Shown here one piece after another: positions 10,244 through 18,697 of a stretch of DNA of 64,000 nt. Each line of letters opens with the position of its first letter. Within the stretch, counting starts at the first letter, position 1. Both the position numbers and the translations under genes were made by a program. Under the pieces are notes generated by a model, which did not search any database, was not told the origin of the DNA, and saw nothing but the letters and a program-made list of their open reading frames with translations. Source of the stretch: an uncultured Flavobacteriales bacterium (GTDB lineage: Bacteria > Bacteroidota > Bacteroidia > Flavobacteriales_G > Salibacteraceae); contig CAJXNO010000002.1 in NCBI GenBank assembly GCA_913057205.1, positions 1 through 64,000 of the forward strand. Direction: 5' to 3'.

Positions 10244-11257
10244 TTGAAGCCGATAACGATACTGGGAATTGAGTCCTCTTGCGACGAGACCTCGGCGGCC
10301 GTTTTACGCGATCGTCGAGTATTGAGCAACGTGATCGCCAACCAAGAGGTACACGAAGCCTATGGCGGTGTGGTTCCAGAACTCGCGTCCCGTGCACACC
10401 AGAGCAACATTTTACCTGTAGTGGATAGCGCCATAGCGCGTGCCGGCATTCAAAAGCAGGAGATCGATGCGATCGCTTATACCACTGGGCCTGGACTGAT
10501 CGGCGCACTGATGGTGGGCAGTTCCTTTGCTAAAGGTCTCTCCATCGCCTTGCAACGGCCGCTTGTTGAGGTGCATCACATGCAAGCTCACGTCTTGGCA
10601 CACTTCATCAACGATGATGATCAACGGATGCCGGAGCTGCCTTTTCTCTGTTTGACGGTGAGCGGTGGACATACCCAGATTGTTTTGGTTCGCTCTCCGC
10701 TGGAACAAGAAGTGATCGGTAGCACCTTAGATGATGCGGCTGGAGAAGCCTTTGATAAGTCTGCAAAGATCTTAGGGCTCCCCTATCCAGGCGGTCCATT
10801 GGTAGATCAACATGCGAAAGACGGTGACCCAGAGCGGTTCTCCTTTCCAATTGCAGACATCTCGGGATTGGATTATAGCTTCAGCGGATTGAAAACAGCC
10901 ATCCTTTACAAGGTGCGCGATGGTCTAAAACAGGATTCGAACTTTGTGAAAGCCAACCTGAACGATCTGTGTGCGAGTATTCAACATACGATCGTAAACA
11001 CCTTACTCCTGAAGCTGAAAAAAGCCATCGAAGAAACCGGCATCAAGCATGTTGCGCTTGCGGGAGGTGTTTCTGCCAATTCCTTATTAAGAAGTCGTAT
11101 CTTAGAACTTGAGGGCAACGGATGTAAAGCCTACGTACCAAAGTTTGAGTTTTGTACCGACAATGCAGCGATGATTGGCATCTATGGGCACTACAAGTTC
11201 ATACAAGGAAGTTTTGGCCGACTCGATACGGCGCCACGTGCACGTTGGGCTTTTTAG
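10244..11257 (+). CDS. tsaD: tRNA N6-adenosine threonylcarbamoyltransferase TsaD
   Basis: TsaD transfers the threonylcarbamoyl group to A37 of ANN-decoding tRNAs in the cytoplasm, working with TsaB and TsaE. The family signatures are present in order: GIESSCDETS at residues 8-17, the metal-binding HMQAH at 112-116, SGGHTQIV at about 145, the DDAAGEAFDK loop, GLPYPGGP, FSGLKTA, ALAGGVSAN and CTDNAAMI near the C-terminus. Length (337 residues) is normal. The start is TTG, preceded at a suitable distance by AGGAAAG, one of the few Shine-Dalgarno-like sites in this window. It is divergent from tamB. Confidence 0.97.
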   Translation: MKPITILGIESSCDETSAAVLRDRRVLSNVIANQEVHEAYGGVVPELASRAHQSNILPVVDSAIARAGIQKQEIDAIAYTTGPGLIGALMVGSSFAKGLSIALQRPLVEVHHMQAHVLAHFINDDDQRMPELPFLCLTVSGGHTQIVLVRSPLEQEVIGSTLDDAAGEAFDKSAKILGLPYPGGPLVDQHAKDGDPERFSFPIADISGLDYSFSGLKTAILYKVRDGLKQDSNFVKANLNDLCASIQHTIVNTLLLKLKKAIEETGIKHVALAGGVSANSLLRSRILELEGNGCKAYVPKFEFCTDNAAMIGIYGHYKFIQGSFGRLDTAPRARWAF

Positions 11258-11960
11258 CTTAATGCTGCTGTTTACTTTCCTGCCCCATTCTTCGCGCTCT
11301 CAACGGTCGCACCCAGATCTGCATGATCAAAACCTGAAGGAACTCCCCGATGTTAAGCGGGTTTACCTGAAGACCAATCCATTCACCATCCTCACCGGAC
11401 CCATCATCAACACCTCTGAATACCGACTGGGTGTTGAGATCGTTGGTGGAGAGCGTTTTAGCTATGAACTTCAAGGAAGCTACCTCGGTAAGTGGGTTTT
11501 GCTGAACTCCAACCTGGTAGACGATACCCTTCGAGGTTTTGCCCAATCCATCGAGTTTCCGGGACTTCGCTTACAGGGAGCGCTGCGCTATTACTTCTTT
11601 AAAAATGAAATCCCGGACCGCTTTGAAGACTACTACCTACCGAGTGGACTTTACGTGAGTTTACACGCCAGCTATGCCATGGCAAGCCTGCAGTTTCAAG
11701 GTCAGCCACTACCACGTCAAGATTGGACCAACTTCCAGCTTATGGTGCGCTTAGGCTATCAAGTAGTGAGCCACGACCATCTCGGGTTTGAGGTCTTCAC
11801 TGGTTTGGGATACAAAGAGAATACTGCGGTAGACTTTGACATTCGAGGCAGGCGAACCGTGCTTGATTTAGAAGAAACCATCGGTGAAGGATTAGGCACC
11901 TACATCGCATCTCCGATCAAATTTGCTTTTGGCTTTTCATTCTTGTTTGGTGTTTTTTAA
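11238..11960 (+). CDS. Secreted, probable outer-membrane beta-barrel protein, unknown function
   Basis: I do not recognise a named family. The GTG at 11238 gives an N-terminal signal peptide (MHVGLFSLMLLFTFLPHSSRSQ) and about 240 residues. That start overlaps the 3' end of tsaD; an ATG at 11262 gives a shorter version with a curtailed signal. The mature part alternates polar and aromatic residues in strand-like stretches (YRLGVEIVGGERFSYELQGSY, GLRLQGALRYYFF, GLYVSLHASYAM, FQLMVRLGYQVV) and ends in FAFGFSFLFGVF, a typical outer-membrane barrel ending with terminal Phe. This suggests a small porin-like or DUF3575-like barrel. It probably shares a transcript with tsaD. Confidence 0.7.
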   Translation: MHVGLFSLMLLFTFLPHSSRSQRSHPDLHDQNLKELPDVKRVYLKTNPFTILTGPIINTSEYRLGVEIVGGERFSYELQGSYLGKWVLLNSNLVDDTLRGFAQSIEFPGLRLQGALRYYFFKNEIPDRFEDYYLPSGLYVSLHASYAMASLQFQGQPLPRQDWTNFQLMVRLGYQVVSHDHLGFEVFTGLGYKENTAVDFDIRGRRTVLDLEETIGEGLGTYIASPIKFAFGFSFLFGVF

Positions 11961-11989
11961 GGTTATTTGCGCCAACCCTATGAGCACAT

Positions 11990-12328
11990 ATGAGTAACCT
12001 GAACCTAGAATTCATCAAGACCAACGTTAGCGATGACCCAGACTTCATTAAGGAGTTGCTCGAGGTCTTTCTGAACAGTCTTGACACCGATGTACCTGCA
12101 CTTGAAGCCGCCATTGAAAAGGGTGAACACGACGGTATTCGAAAAGCCGCCCACAAGGTCAAGTCAGGTTTCCGAAGCCTTGGCATGGAAGAAATGACCA
12201 CCTATCTACAGGAACTGGAGGATATGGGCAAACAAGAAAAGCCTTTGGAAGAGATCGAACTGAAATACAAAGGTTTTTTAGATGGACTTCCAGAAGTAAA
12301 GTCGGAAGTGCGCGGCTTTATTGATTAG
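11990..12328 (+). CDS. Hpt-domain phosphotransfer protein
   Basis: A 112-residue, all-helical single-domain protein. The segment AAHKVKSGFRSLGM matches the Hpt signature HxxKxxxxxLG, with His55 as the likely phosphorylated residue. Stand-alone Hpt proteins pass phosphate between receiver domains and hybrid histidine kinases in the cytoplasm. No hybrid kinase is encoded next to it, so its partners are elsewhere. The only response regulator in view is the LytTR protein at 43.4 kb, and nothing shows they interact. Confidence 0.88.
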   Translation: MSNLNLEFIKTNVSDDPDFIKELLEVFLNSLDTDVPALEAAIEKGEHDGIRKAAHKVKSGFRSLGMEEMTTYLQELEDMGKQEKPLEEIELKYKGFLDGLPEVKSEVRGFID

Positions 12329-12349
12329 GATCGCAATACCTAGCGAGGC

Positions 12350-13378
12350 CTACTCCCCTTTTCCTGAAGCCTCTGTGAGTGCATCAAAGAAAGCGAGCAA
12401 GGCTTCTTTTTCATCTTCTTGCAGCGAAAGCGAACGGATACGTTCATCTTGATTCGTTACACCGTCACCACCTTTATTGTAGTGCTCAATCACTGCTTCA
12501 AGGCTAGCAAAGCGTCCATCGTGCATGTAAGGCGCAGTCAGTGCGATGTTTCTGAGCGATGGAACTTTAAACTTTCCACGATCGGCCTCATTCAAGGTCA
12601 AACGCATCAACCCTGGATCTGTATCGCGTGGTTTCAAGCCATTGTGCTCAAGCGCAAAGGAACTTAACAAGACACCGCTATGGCAGCTGCTGCATGCCAG
12701 CCGATCGCTCGTGAAAAGTGCATAGCCCTGTTGCTGTAGTGGTGTCAGCGCCGTGGAATCACCGAGTAAGTACGCGTCAAACGGGGCATCTCCACCGATG
12801 AGGGTACGTTCATAGGCAGCAATGGCGCGCGTCAGCGTGAATGGTGTAGCCGATTGTCCAAAAACCTCTTGAAACCTTGCCCGATAGGTACTGTCTTGAT
12901 TCAGGCGCTCACATGCCAGCACGATGTTGTGTGCCATTTCCGTTTCACCTTCCAGCGGTGAGAGCACTTGTAGCTCCAGGGTAGGCACGGCACCTTCTCG
13001 CATGAAGATCGGGTGAAAGCCGATGTTCATCAATGATGGAGAATTCCGTTCGGTAACCGCTCCCTTCACACCTTGGCTAACCGCAAGCACATCGCTGAAT
13101 GCCTTTGAAGGCAAGTGGCAACTGGCACAGGATACAGAGCCATCGACAGAGAGCGATGGATCAAAGAACAATTGCTTCCCCAATTCCACTTTGGCCACGG
13201 TCAAGGGGTTGTCCTTCGGGATCACCATGTCTGGGAAGTGTGAAGGGATGGCTAGCTCGAAGGGAACATGATTTTCTTGGAGCGTAACAAGGTTATCCTC
13301 CTTCTGCTCCGTTTCGGTAGAGCAAGCGACCAGCAAAAGAACACTGGTTAAAACGAATGCACCGAAGGTTTTCTTCAC
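12350..13378 (-). CDS. Di-heme cytochrome-c peroxidase / MbnH-like lipoprotein
   Basis: A 342-residue lipoprotein precursor (lipobox LLLVACS, Cys19) with two c-type heme motifs, CASCH at 84-88 and CSSCH at 229-233, as in the bacterial cytochrome-c peroxidase/MauG family. Members reduce H2O2 or, in the MauG/MbnH branch, oxidatively modify a partner protein. It is last in an operon after two MbnP-like proteins, and its start overlaps the preceding stop by 4 nt (ATGA). MbnH is known to act on a tryptophan of MbnP to create a copper site, so that role is favoured over simple peroxide removal. I infer this from gene order and did not test it by phylogeny. Confidence 0.9.
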   Translation of the reverse strand: MKKTFGAFVLTSVLLLVACSTETEQKEDNLVTLQENHVPFELAIPSHFPDMVIPKDNPLTVAKVELGKQLFFDPSLSVDGSVSCASCHLPSKAFSDVLAVSQGVKGAVTERNSPSLMNIGFHPIFMREGAVPTLELQVLSPLEGETEMAHNIVLACERLNQDSTYRARFQEVFGQSATPFTLTRAIAAYERTLIGGDAPFDAYLLGDSTALTPLQQQGYALFTSDRLACSSCHSGVLLSSFALEHNGLKPRDTDPGLMRLTLNEADRGKFKVPSLRNIALTAPYMHDGRFASLEAVIEHYNKGGDGVTNQDERIRSLSLQEDEKEALLAFFDALTEASGKGE

Positions 13379-14196
13379 TCTTGGTTGATCTTCAAGCCAG
13401 CCACAAAATTGTCGGTAAAGCGGCTCGCCAAATCAAAGTCTTCTTGGGTATCGGTGGTATGGGTGATGTGCTCTTCCTTCAGCAAGATGCTCGCGCCTTC
13501 AGCATACCAGATATCGTTCCAGTCCAAGCTTAATGTCAATGCCGCTTGATCACCCGAGGCGAGCGAAAGACTAATGGGATAGACGGGCGAAGTCCGGTAC
13601 AGGTCATCCAAACCCGTGTGAATCAAGATATCATGATCAAAGCTACCCGTACCTGTGTCCGATTCTGCTTCCAAGATGATGAATCGGTACATCGTTGCCC
13701 AATTCCAATACATGTTGCTAAAGGCGCTCAAGGGGTCTTCGTTAGCGTAAGTGGTTGGGTCCTCATCGTTGATGTCTGCCGGTATTCCCACTCCGAATTG
13801 AATCCCTGTGTAGTCACCTGAAGGCAAGGTGAAACTCACTTCACGGGTCCACTGTGGATTGTTAAGCGATGGATCAATGGGTTTGTAATCAAACAGGACC
13901 ACCTCATCCACTTCCTCCGTACTTCCATCGGCTTTCACAAGAACAAGGTTACTGAGGTAGAACTTCAGCGTCAACAAACGATGCTGGTATCCCATCACAT
14001 CGGTAAACGGAGCCTGAAAAGCAAGCTCTTCACTTCCGTTTTCCAGGTCAAAAGACAAGGTGATTTCAGCCACATCAGGCGGTTTGGGTGGATCGATCGG
14101 TCCACCGTTTCCACAACCCGAAAAAGAAGTAAGCGCAACCAACGCAGCAACCAAGGTTAGGCCTGTAATCCATTGATATGTCTGCTTCAGCTGCAT
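13375..14196 (-). CDS. MbnP family copper-binding-type lipoprotein
   Basis: A 273-residue protein with a lipoprotein signal (SFSGCGNGG, Cys28). The body carries the hallmarks of the MbnP family: LTLKFYLSNLVLV, the GIQFGVGIP segment and NMYWNWATMYRFIILEAE. The MYWNWATGYRF-type stretch, rich in Trp and Tyr, is the most conserved part of the family. MbnP proteins bind copper through a site that includes a kynurenine made from Trp by MbnH. The downstream di-heme gene overlaps this one by 4 nt and supports the pairing. Another MbnP-like gene lies 9 nt upstream. Confidence 0.87.
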   Translation of the reverse strand: MQLKQTYQWITGLTLVAALVALTSFSGCGNGGPIDPPKPPDVAEITLSFDLENGSEELAFQAPFTDVMGYQHRLLTLKFYLSNLVLVKADGSTEEVDEVVLFDYKPIDPSLNNPQWTREVSFTLPSGDYTGIQFGVGIPADINDEDPTTYANEDPLSAFSNMYWNWATMYRFIILEAESDTGTGSFDHDILIHTGLDDLYRTSPVYPISLSLASGDQAALTLSLDWNDIWYAEGASILLKEEHITHTTDTQEDFDLASRFTDNFVAGLKINQE

Positions 14197-14205
14197 GGTA
14201 GTGTC

Positions 14206-15036
14206 TTAGTTCGATGCTTGAACGGAGAACATCTCTGTAGCGTTGGTGGTAACCTTTTCAGCCAGCGGTAGGTTGTTCATGGTATGGGTCACCCACTCCG
14301 TGGTGAAGTCAACGTCGTTAAAAATGGTAGCCAAGTCCACTTTTACATCAAGTCGCATCTTGCCATCAGACAACACCAAGGGTTCTGTTTCTAAGGCAAC
14401 CCGGCGCAAAAGCTGGTTCAAACCGGTGTGGTACTCAAACTTAGCATCAACGGCTCCATCCGCATTCTCAGAGGCATCCAATCGTCCATCAATAGAAACA
14501 AAACGATAACCAGTAGCCCAAGACCAATACATGGTGGGTACTTGAGGCATGAACGGACCTGCTTCTTGTGTGGTGGGGTCCAATGAGTCGTTTCTGCATG
14601 CATCTACACCAACGTTAAAGCGTAGACCGGTGATCTCAAAATCGTCGTTCGGGAGCACCTCCACCGAGTAGATACGCTGATCGTTCTTGAGCAAATGCGC
14701 ATCCTTCGACCGTTCTAGGCAGTCCACCGAATCCGACAAGGTCTGGTACTTATCCCCCACCTTGATCGCCATTTCGGTCAGATAGATCCCAAAATGCTCG
14801 ATGGTTACGAAGCGTCCGTCTTCTCTTATGAATTTATTCTCCCCACTCAGCGACAGCTCTTCATCACCAAAATACGGATGGAAAGCCACCTCCAAGGTTA
14901 CCGGTGCGTATACACACGCTTCTGAATCTGTGCCCTCAGGATCATAATTAAAGGCAAAAGGTTGATCGCAACCATCATTCTTACACGCCTGTGTCATCAA
15001 GGCAAGTGCAAGCAGTACAAGAGAAAGTCGTTTCAT
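14206..15036 (-). CDS. Second MbnP family lipoprotein, first gene of the operon
   Basis: A 276-residue lipoprotein (ALMTQACKNDG, Cys18) with the same MbnP signatures as its neighbour: FGIYLTEMAIKVG, TGLRFNVGVD and TMYWSWATGYRFVSID. Between the lipid anchor and the domain it has a short CDQPFAFNYDPEGTDSEACVY segment resembling the Cys-bounded GCTDPxAxNYxPxAxxDDGSC motif common in secreted Bacteroidota proteins. The paralogues differ clearly in sequence, so the duplication is not recent. The 193-bp region upstream, before the next gene, should hold the operon promoter; I see no clean TAnnTTTG box there. Confidence 0.85.
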   Translation of the reverse strand: MKRLSLVLLALALMTQACKNDGCDQPFAFNYDPEGTDSEACVYAPVTLEVAFHPYFGDEELSLSGENKFIREDGRFVTIEHFGIYLTEMAIKVGDKYQTLSDSVDCLERSKDAHLLKNDQRIYSVEVLPNDDFEITGLRFNVGVDACRNDSLDPTTQEAGPFMPQVPTMYWSWATGYRFVSIDGRLDASENADGAVDAKFEYHTGLNQLLRRVALETEPLVLSDGKMRLDVKVDLATIFNDVDFTTEWVTHTMNNLPLAEKVTTNATEMFSVQASN

Positions 15037-15262
15037 GCTATCCGTTTTAGTTCATCGTCTGTTCATCCCAATAGACGTCGAAGTTGTGCCCAACGTTGAG
15101 TCGAATGGATCGTCAATGTTAAAGAATTAAGTAATCCTTACGTGTAACCAAGATCACAGATGAACGCATTTCACCGTACAACGTTCATTTTATAATTATT
15201 CGTTAACGGCTGCAAAACTTGCTCATATTTTGAATTGTTTTGACGCCACAACTAAGCATTCT

Positions 15263-16762
15263 ATGAGAACACTTACGAGCGTTTTTACCTTTTTACTCCT
15301 AGCAAGCGCTGCTTTTGCGCAAGCCCCCATCACCAACTACGAATACAAATTCAAGGTAAGCGGATTGCCGGACAGTATTGACAGTGCGGTTTACGTGGCC
15401 AACTACTTTGGCGGGAAGCAGTACTACTATGATACCTTGACCATCGATAAGAATGGAAGCTTCACCATGACGGGCGACAGCATTCCAGGGGGGATCTACT
15501 CTATCATCATGTGGGACCGCAAATCCTACTTTGAGTTCGTAGTGAACGAACCGAAGATCGAGATGGAGACCGAGTTCAACGACTACATCAACAAAATGAA
15601 GGTGAAGACCTCTGCGGAGAACACCAACTTTTATGAATACCTGCGCTACGTAAATGAAAAGTCGGAGTTGGCCAATAGCCTAAAAAACAGGGTCAAAACG
15701 GCTGAAGGAAAAGAAAAGGACAAAGCACAAGAGGAGTTGATGGGCATCGACAAGGATGTGATTGCTTACAAGAAACAATTCATGGCAGACCATCCGGACC
15801 TTTTCATCTCCAAGGTATTCCAGGCATCTGCCGAGCCGGAGGTTCCTGAATACAAGGAGATCAAGAACGAGCAAGAGCGTAACAAGCGCCGTTATTTGGA
15901 ATTCAAGGCCCAGTACCTCGAAGGAGTGGACCTAACAGATGACCGCCTGCTTCGCACCCCTGTACTTCACAACAAACTGAACTACTACATCACCAAACTG
16001 ACTCCGCAGGTGCCCGACAGCATCATCGCTGCAGCCGACATGCTGGTAGGTATGGCAAGTGGTAATAAGGAAGTAAGCAAGTACATCATTCACACCATTA
16101 CCAGTAAGTACGAAGACTCCAAGATCATGGGCATGGATGCGGTATTGATCCACATGGGTGAGACCTACTACTGTCCAGATAAAGCCTGGTGGTTGAGCGA
16201 TGAGAAGCTAGAGAAATTCTGCGAGCGCGTAGGCGCGATGTCGCCCCTCATGATCGGCAAACCCGCACCGAATTTGATTTTATTGGATACCACAGGAAAC
16301 TGGAAAAACCTTTATGCAACCGATGCGAACTACACCGTACTGTATTTCTGGGATTCCGGTTGTGGACATTGTAAAAAGGTAACTCCAAAACTGAAAGACT
16401 TCTACGACGAGTACAAAGCGAAAGGTGTTGAGGTATATGCGGTAGGTACTGAATTCGAAAACGATGATTGGAAGAAGTACATCCACAAAAACGGTTTGAA
16501 TTGGATCAACGTTTCAGATACGCCAGAGGCAAACGAGAATGCTTACGAATTGATCCAAGGGGGCAAGACGACCCTTGAAAGCTTGAACTTCCGCGACACT
16601 TACGATATCTTCAGCACACCGAAGGTGTTCTTGTTAGACAAAGACAAGAAGATTGTAGCCACAAAGCTATCACCCGAGCAGATCGGCGATTTCATCGATG
16701 ATCAATTGGCTCAGGCGGGTCCAACGAAAGACAAGAAGACCTCAAAGAAGTCCGAAAAGTGA
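15263..16762 (+). CDS. Secreted thioredoxin-domain protein (TlpA/DUF5106-like)
   Basis: The start at 15263 gives a clean signal peptide (MRTLTSVFTFLLLASAAFAQ) and 499 residues. An N-terminal DUF4369-like beta domain (about 25-120) and a helical, charged middle (about 120-320) precede a C-terminal thioredoxin fold (about 325-480). The active site CGHC is at 367-370 in FWDSGCGHCKKVTPKLKDFY, and TPKVFLLDKDKKI supplies the conserved cis-Pro region. Proteins of this design are periplasmic thiol-disulfide oxidoreductases of Bacteroidota. The tail is Lys-rich. Its 3' end overlaps the convergent methyltransferase by 21 nt. Confidence 0.88.
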   Translation: MRTLTSVFTFLLLASAAFAQAPITNYEYKFKVSGLPDSIDSAVYVANYFGGKQYYYDTLTIDKNGSFTMTGDSIPGGIYSIIMWDRKSYFEFVVNEPKIEMETEFNDYINKMKVKTSAENTNFYEYLRYVNEKSELANSLKNRVKTAEGKEKDKAQEELMGIDKDVIAYKKQFMADHPDLFISKVFQASAEPEVPEYKEIKNEQERNKRRYLEFKAQYLEGVDLTDDRLLRTPVLHNKLNYYITKLTPQVPDSIIAAADMLVGMASGNKEVSKYIIHTITSKYEDSKIMGMDAVLIHMGETYYCPDKAWWLSDEKLEKFCERVGAMSPLMIGKPAPNLILLDTTGNWKNLYATDANYTVLYFWDSGCGHCKKVTPKLKDFYDEYKAKGVEVYAVGTEFENDDWKKYIHKNGLNWINVSDTPEANENAYELIQGGKTTLESLNFRDTYDIFSTPKVFLLDKDKKIVATKLSPEQIGDFIDDQLAQAGPTKDKKTSKKSEK

Positions 16763-17524
16763 TCGAGGGAATCGGATAGAGAAATCTTCCTTGGCTTGAG
16801 GTAGACCGAGCCAAACAAGACCAAAAAAGAAAAGATCGAGCGTTACCTGTACGTCTCGGTCTTTTTTTATTTCCGTCCACGCACGTTCCATCCCCGGCGA
16901 ATGATAGATGTCGTGAAAGATCATCACCCCTCCGACAGCCATGCGTTCCTTCAGTTTAAGGAAGTAGCGCATGGTAGGCTCATACGCATGGTCACCATCA
17001 AGAAAAACCCAATCGTAATGCAGCGAAGCATCCTTCAAGACCTCATCAAAACGATTGCATGTGATGTTGGCATTCTCAATACCTAGTATTTTCAGAGAAT
17101 CCGAAGCATGGTCAGCCAAAGCAGGATTACCCTCTACCCCAACAAAGCTGCCTTTCGAAAAACCCGTTGCCATATAGCTCAGCGACTTCCCGAGGTTAGT
17201 TCCCAGCTCCAAGGCCTTCATCGGCTTGAGATACGCCGCCAAACGATGCAAGAGCTCAGCTTGAACGTCGGGCATCGCACTGGTCTTGGCGTAATCAGCC
17301 ACCGAGCGGATGGTCTCCTTCCCTTGTCCATGATCCATCCCCTTAAGCAAACGAGCATCACGCTTCAATGCCGAGAAATGACGTTCAACACGTGCATCTA
17401 CGGCAGGCGCATGGGCATAAACACACTGATCCACCAAGCTATATATGAAAGGCGAATGCAATCCATGTCGAGACTTGGACCGCCAGCGGTGAGCAAGAAA
17501 AGCAAAAGCCGGATGCATACGCAA
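16742..17524 (-). CDS. Class I SAM-dependent methyltransferase
   Basis: A 260-residue cytosolic protein with a Rossmann methyltransferase domain: motif I ALELGTNLGKSLSYMA (about residues 98-113), an acidic residue after strand 2 (FVGVEGN), YDWVFLDGDHAYEPT, and GGVMIFHDIYHS. The DGDHxYE and FHD segments are typical of the Methyltransf_24 / O-methyltransferase-like group, whose substrates are varied and often unknown. The gene is convergent with the thioredoxin-domain gene; the terminator of that gene lies inside this coding region. Confidence 0.85.
   Translation of the reverse strand: MRMHPAFAFLAHRWRSKSRHGLHSPFIYSLVDQCVYAHAPAVDARVERHFSALKRDARLLKGMDHGQGKETIRSVADYAKTSAMPDVQAELLHRLAAYLKPMKALELGTNLGKSLSYMATGFSKGSFVGVEGNPALADHASDSLKILGIENANITCNRFDEVLKDASLHYDWVFLDGDHAYEPTMRYFLKLKERMAVGGVMIFHDIYHSPGMERAWTEIKKDRDVQVTLDLFFFGLVWLGLPQAKEDFSIRFPRSLFGLL
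16833..16868 (+). terminator. Intrinsic terminator after the thioredoxin-domain gene
   Basis: An 8-bp stem (16833-16840 with 16855-16862, one G-T pair) is followed by seven T. It is embedded in the 3' coding part of the convergent methyltransferase. Confidence 0.55.
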
Positions 17525-17620
17525 AAGTAGAAAGCCATCACACGCATGACATTCCTATGAATAAATAGGACATTAATTATTAATTTCGCCGCCCGTTCTT
17601 AAAAACTATGTTTCTCTAAA

Positions 17621-17726
17621 ATGCCCAGGTGCCCCGATAGTTATCGGGAGTAGACACGGGGTAAGAGAATATGCCCAGGTGGTGAACCCCGATAGTTATC
17701 GGGGGGTAGACACGGGGTAAAAGAAT
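17621..17726 (+). repeat. Two tandem broken 5' copies of tRNA-Leu, each interrupted by a palindrome
   Basis: Just before the intact tRNA-Leu, its 5' segment (ATGCCCAGGTG...GTAGACAC) occurs twice more, starting at 17621 and 17671. In both copies the D-loop is replaced by a palindrome (CCCGATAGTTATCGGG at 17633-17648 and 17688-17703) and the sequence after GTAGACAC becomes GGGGTAAxAGAATAT before the next copy starts. Neither has an anticodon arm, so neither can give a tRNA. Confidence 0.8.
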
Positions 17727-17728
17727 AT

Positions 17729-17811
17729 GCCCAGGTGGTGAAATTGGTAGACACGCCATCTTGAGGGGGTGGTGCACTACGTGCATGCTGGTTCGAGTCC
17801 AGTCCTGGGCA
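17729..17811 (+). tRNA. tRNA-Leu (anticodon GAG)
   Basis: The acceptor stem pairs 17729-17735 (GCCCAGG) with 17804-17810 (CCTGGGC). The D-arm holds AAATTGGTAGAC. The anticodon stem CCATC/GGTGG closes a seven-base loop TTGAGGG with anticodon GAG. A long variable arm (GTGCACTACGTGCAT region) marks a class II tRNA, and the T-arm is CTGG-TTCGAGT-CCAG. The 3' end reads ACCG, so CCA is not fully encoded and must be added. It reads CUC/CUU leucine codons. Confidence 0.96.
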
Positions 17812-17827
17812 CCGAAGGTGACAAGGA

Positions 17828-17854
17828 GCCGTTGCGAAAGCAGCGGCTTTTTTG
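17828..17854 (+). terminator. Intrinsic terminator after tRNA-Leu
   Basis: A perfect 8-bp stem with a GAAA loop (17828-17835 with 17840-17847, one G-T pair) is followed by six T, 17 nt after the tRNA. Confidence 0.85.
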
Positions 17855-17891
17855 TTGGCCAAAGGACAACAATAACTGGAGGAGAAGTTTA

Positions 17892-17926
17892 TCCCGATGA
17901 CTATCGGGAAGTCCAGTCTTGGGCAC
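17892..17926 (+). repeat. Palindrome joined to a 3' fragment of tRNA-Leu
   Basis: A palindrome (CCCGATGACTATCGGG, 17893-17908) is followed by AAGTCCAGTCTTGGGCAC. This is the T-arm 3' strand and acceptor 3' strand of the neighbouring tRNA-Leu with one base changed. It mirrors the upstream copies, which keep only the 5' part. Confidence 0.7.
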
Positions 17927-18228
17927 TATCTGATTGTAGCTCCCCCCCAATCGTGGGACAGGAATCAGCCAAAGTTAGGTTAGATTGAATTATCGTTTTC
18001 AAGCTGATTGGGTTGCGTTTCCGTCTGGAAGTAAATTGTTCGTGCGGCCTCCTTCCTTCTTCCATGACTGAAGTGGTTGGAACACTGAGAATATAGCTCC
18101 GGACCGTTTTGATACATATCGGAAGCTATCAGCCAAGGCGCACTCCCATCTCTATACACCTATCTCCTAGCCCCTAGCTCCTCCATTCTCTTCCATCCTA
18201 TAGGAAAACTAGACTATCTTAGCCGTCG
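17927..18228. other. Intergenic region before the Rrf2 gene
   Basis: No credible gene. It holds a C/T-rich stretch with the 12-mer CTCCTAGCCCCT (18165-18176), which recurs in intergenic repeats at 61.0 and 63.9 kb, and a near-consensus promoter box TATCTTAG at 18215-18222, 6 nt before the Rrf2 start codon. Confidence 0.5.
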
Positions 18229-18663
18229 ATGTTATCCAAGAAAGCGAAATATGCCATTCATGCCTTGATCCACCTTGCGCGGCGCAAGGAAGACGGACCT
18301 ATCCTCATCAGTTCAATCGCGGAGGAAGAAAACATTCCCCAAAAGTTCCTAGAAGCCATCCTGCTTGATCTGAAGAAGGATGGTGTGCTGGCCAGTAAGA
18401 AAGGAAAAGGTGGTGGCTACTACCTCATCAAAGATCCGGAGGAAGTGAACATGGCGGATGTGATGCGTTTGTTTGATGGAGCCATCGCCTTTTTGCCGTG
18501 TGTTACCCACAAGTATTACGAACGCTGCGAGGAATGCAAGGATGAAGAAACCTGTGGCATTCGCGACGCCTTTTTACAAGTACGCAACGCTACCGTTGAT
18601 ATCCTTAAAGCCTCTACCCTCGCCAAGGTTATTGAGCGCGAAGCTGCGCTCAAAAAAGAATAA
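18229..18663 (+). CDS. Rrf2 family transcriptional regulator with clustered cysteines
   Basis: A 144-residue winged-helix regulator. MLSKKAKYAIHALIHLA and the SSIAEEENIPQKFLEAILLDL helix-turn-helix are classic Rrf2, followed by the wing GKGGGYYL. Cys91, Cys100, Cys103 and Cys109 form a cluster where IscR/NsrR-type members bind an iron-sulfur cluster, so redox, Fe-S or NO sensing is plausible. The spacing (C-x8-C-x2-C-x5-C) is not identical to IscR. It sits upstream of DUF2490 and an SLC13 permease in the same direction, though the latter may have its own promoter. A near-consensus -7 box ends 6 nt before the ATG, suggesting a very short leader. Confidence 0.93.
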   Translation: MLSKKAKYAIHALIHLARRKEDGPILISSIAEEENIPQKFLEAILLDLKKDGVLASKKGKGGGYYLIKDPEEVNMADVMRLFDGAIAFLPCVTHKYYERCEECKDEETCGIRDAFLQVRNATVDILKASTLAKVIEREAALKKE

Positions 18664-18697
18664 CCCAGACAATACTCTACTAAGTTTATAGAGTTTA

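Noticed and set aside
17621-17926. CRISPR-like array suggested by spaced palindromic repeats near the tRNA
   Set aside because: Spacing is irregular, only three palindromes occur, the intervening sequences are tRNA fragments, and no cas genes are present.
17761-17988. Small open frame across the tRNA-Leu gene
   Set aside because: It overlaps a tRNA with perfect cloverleaf pairing and its terminator, and has no protein-like features.
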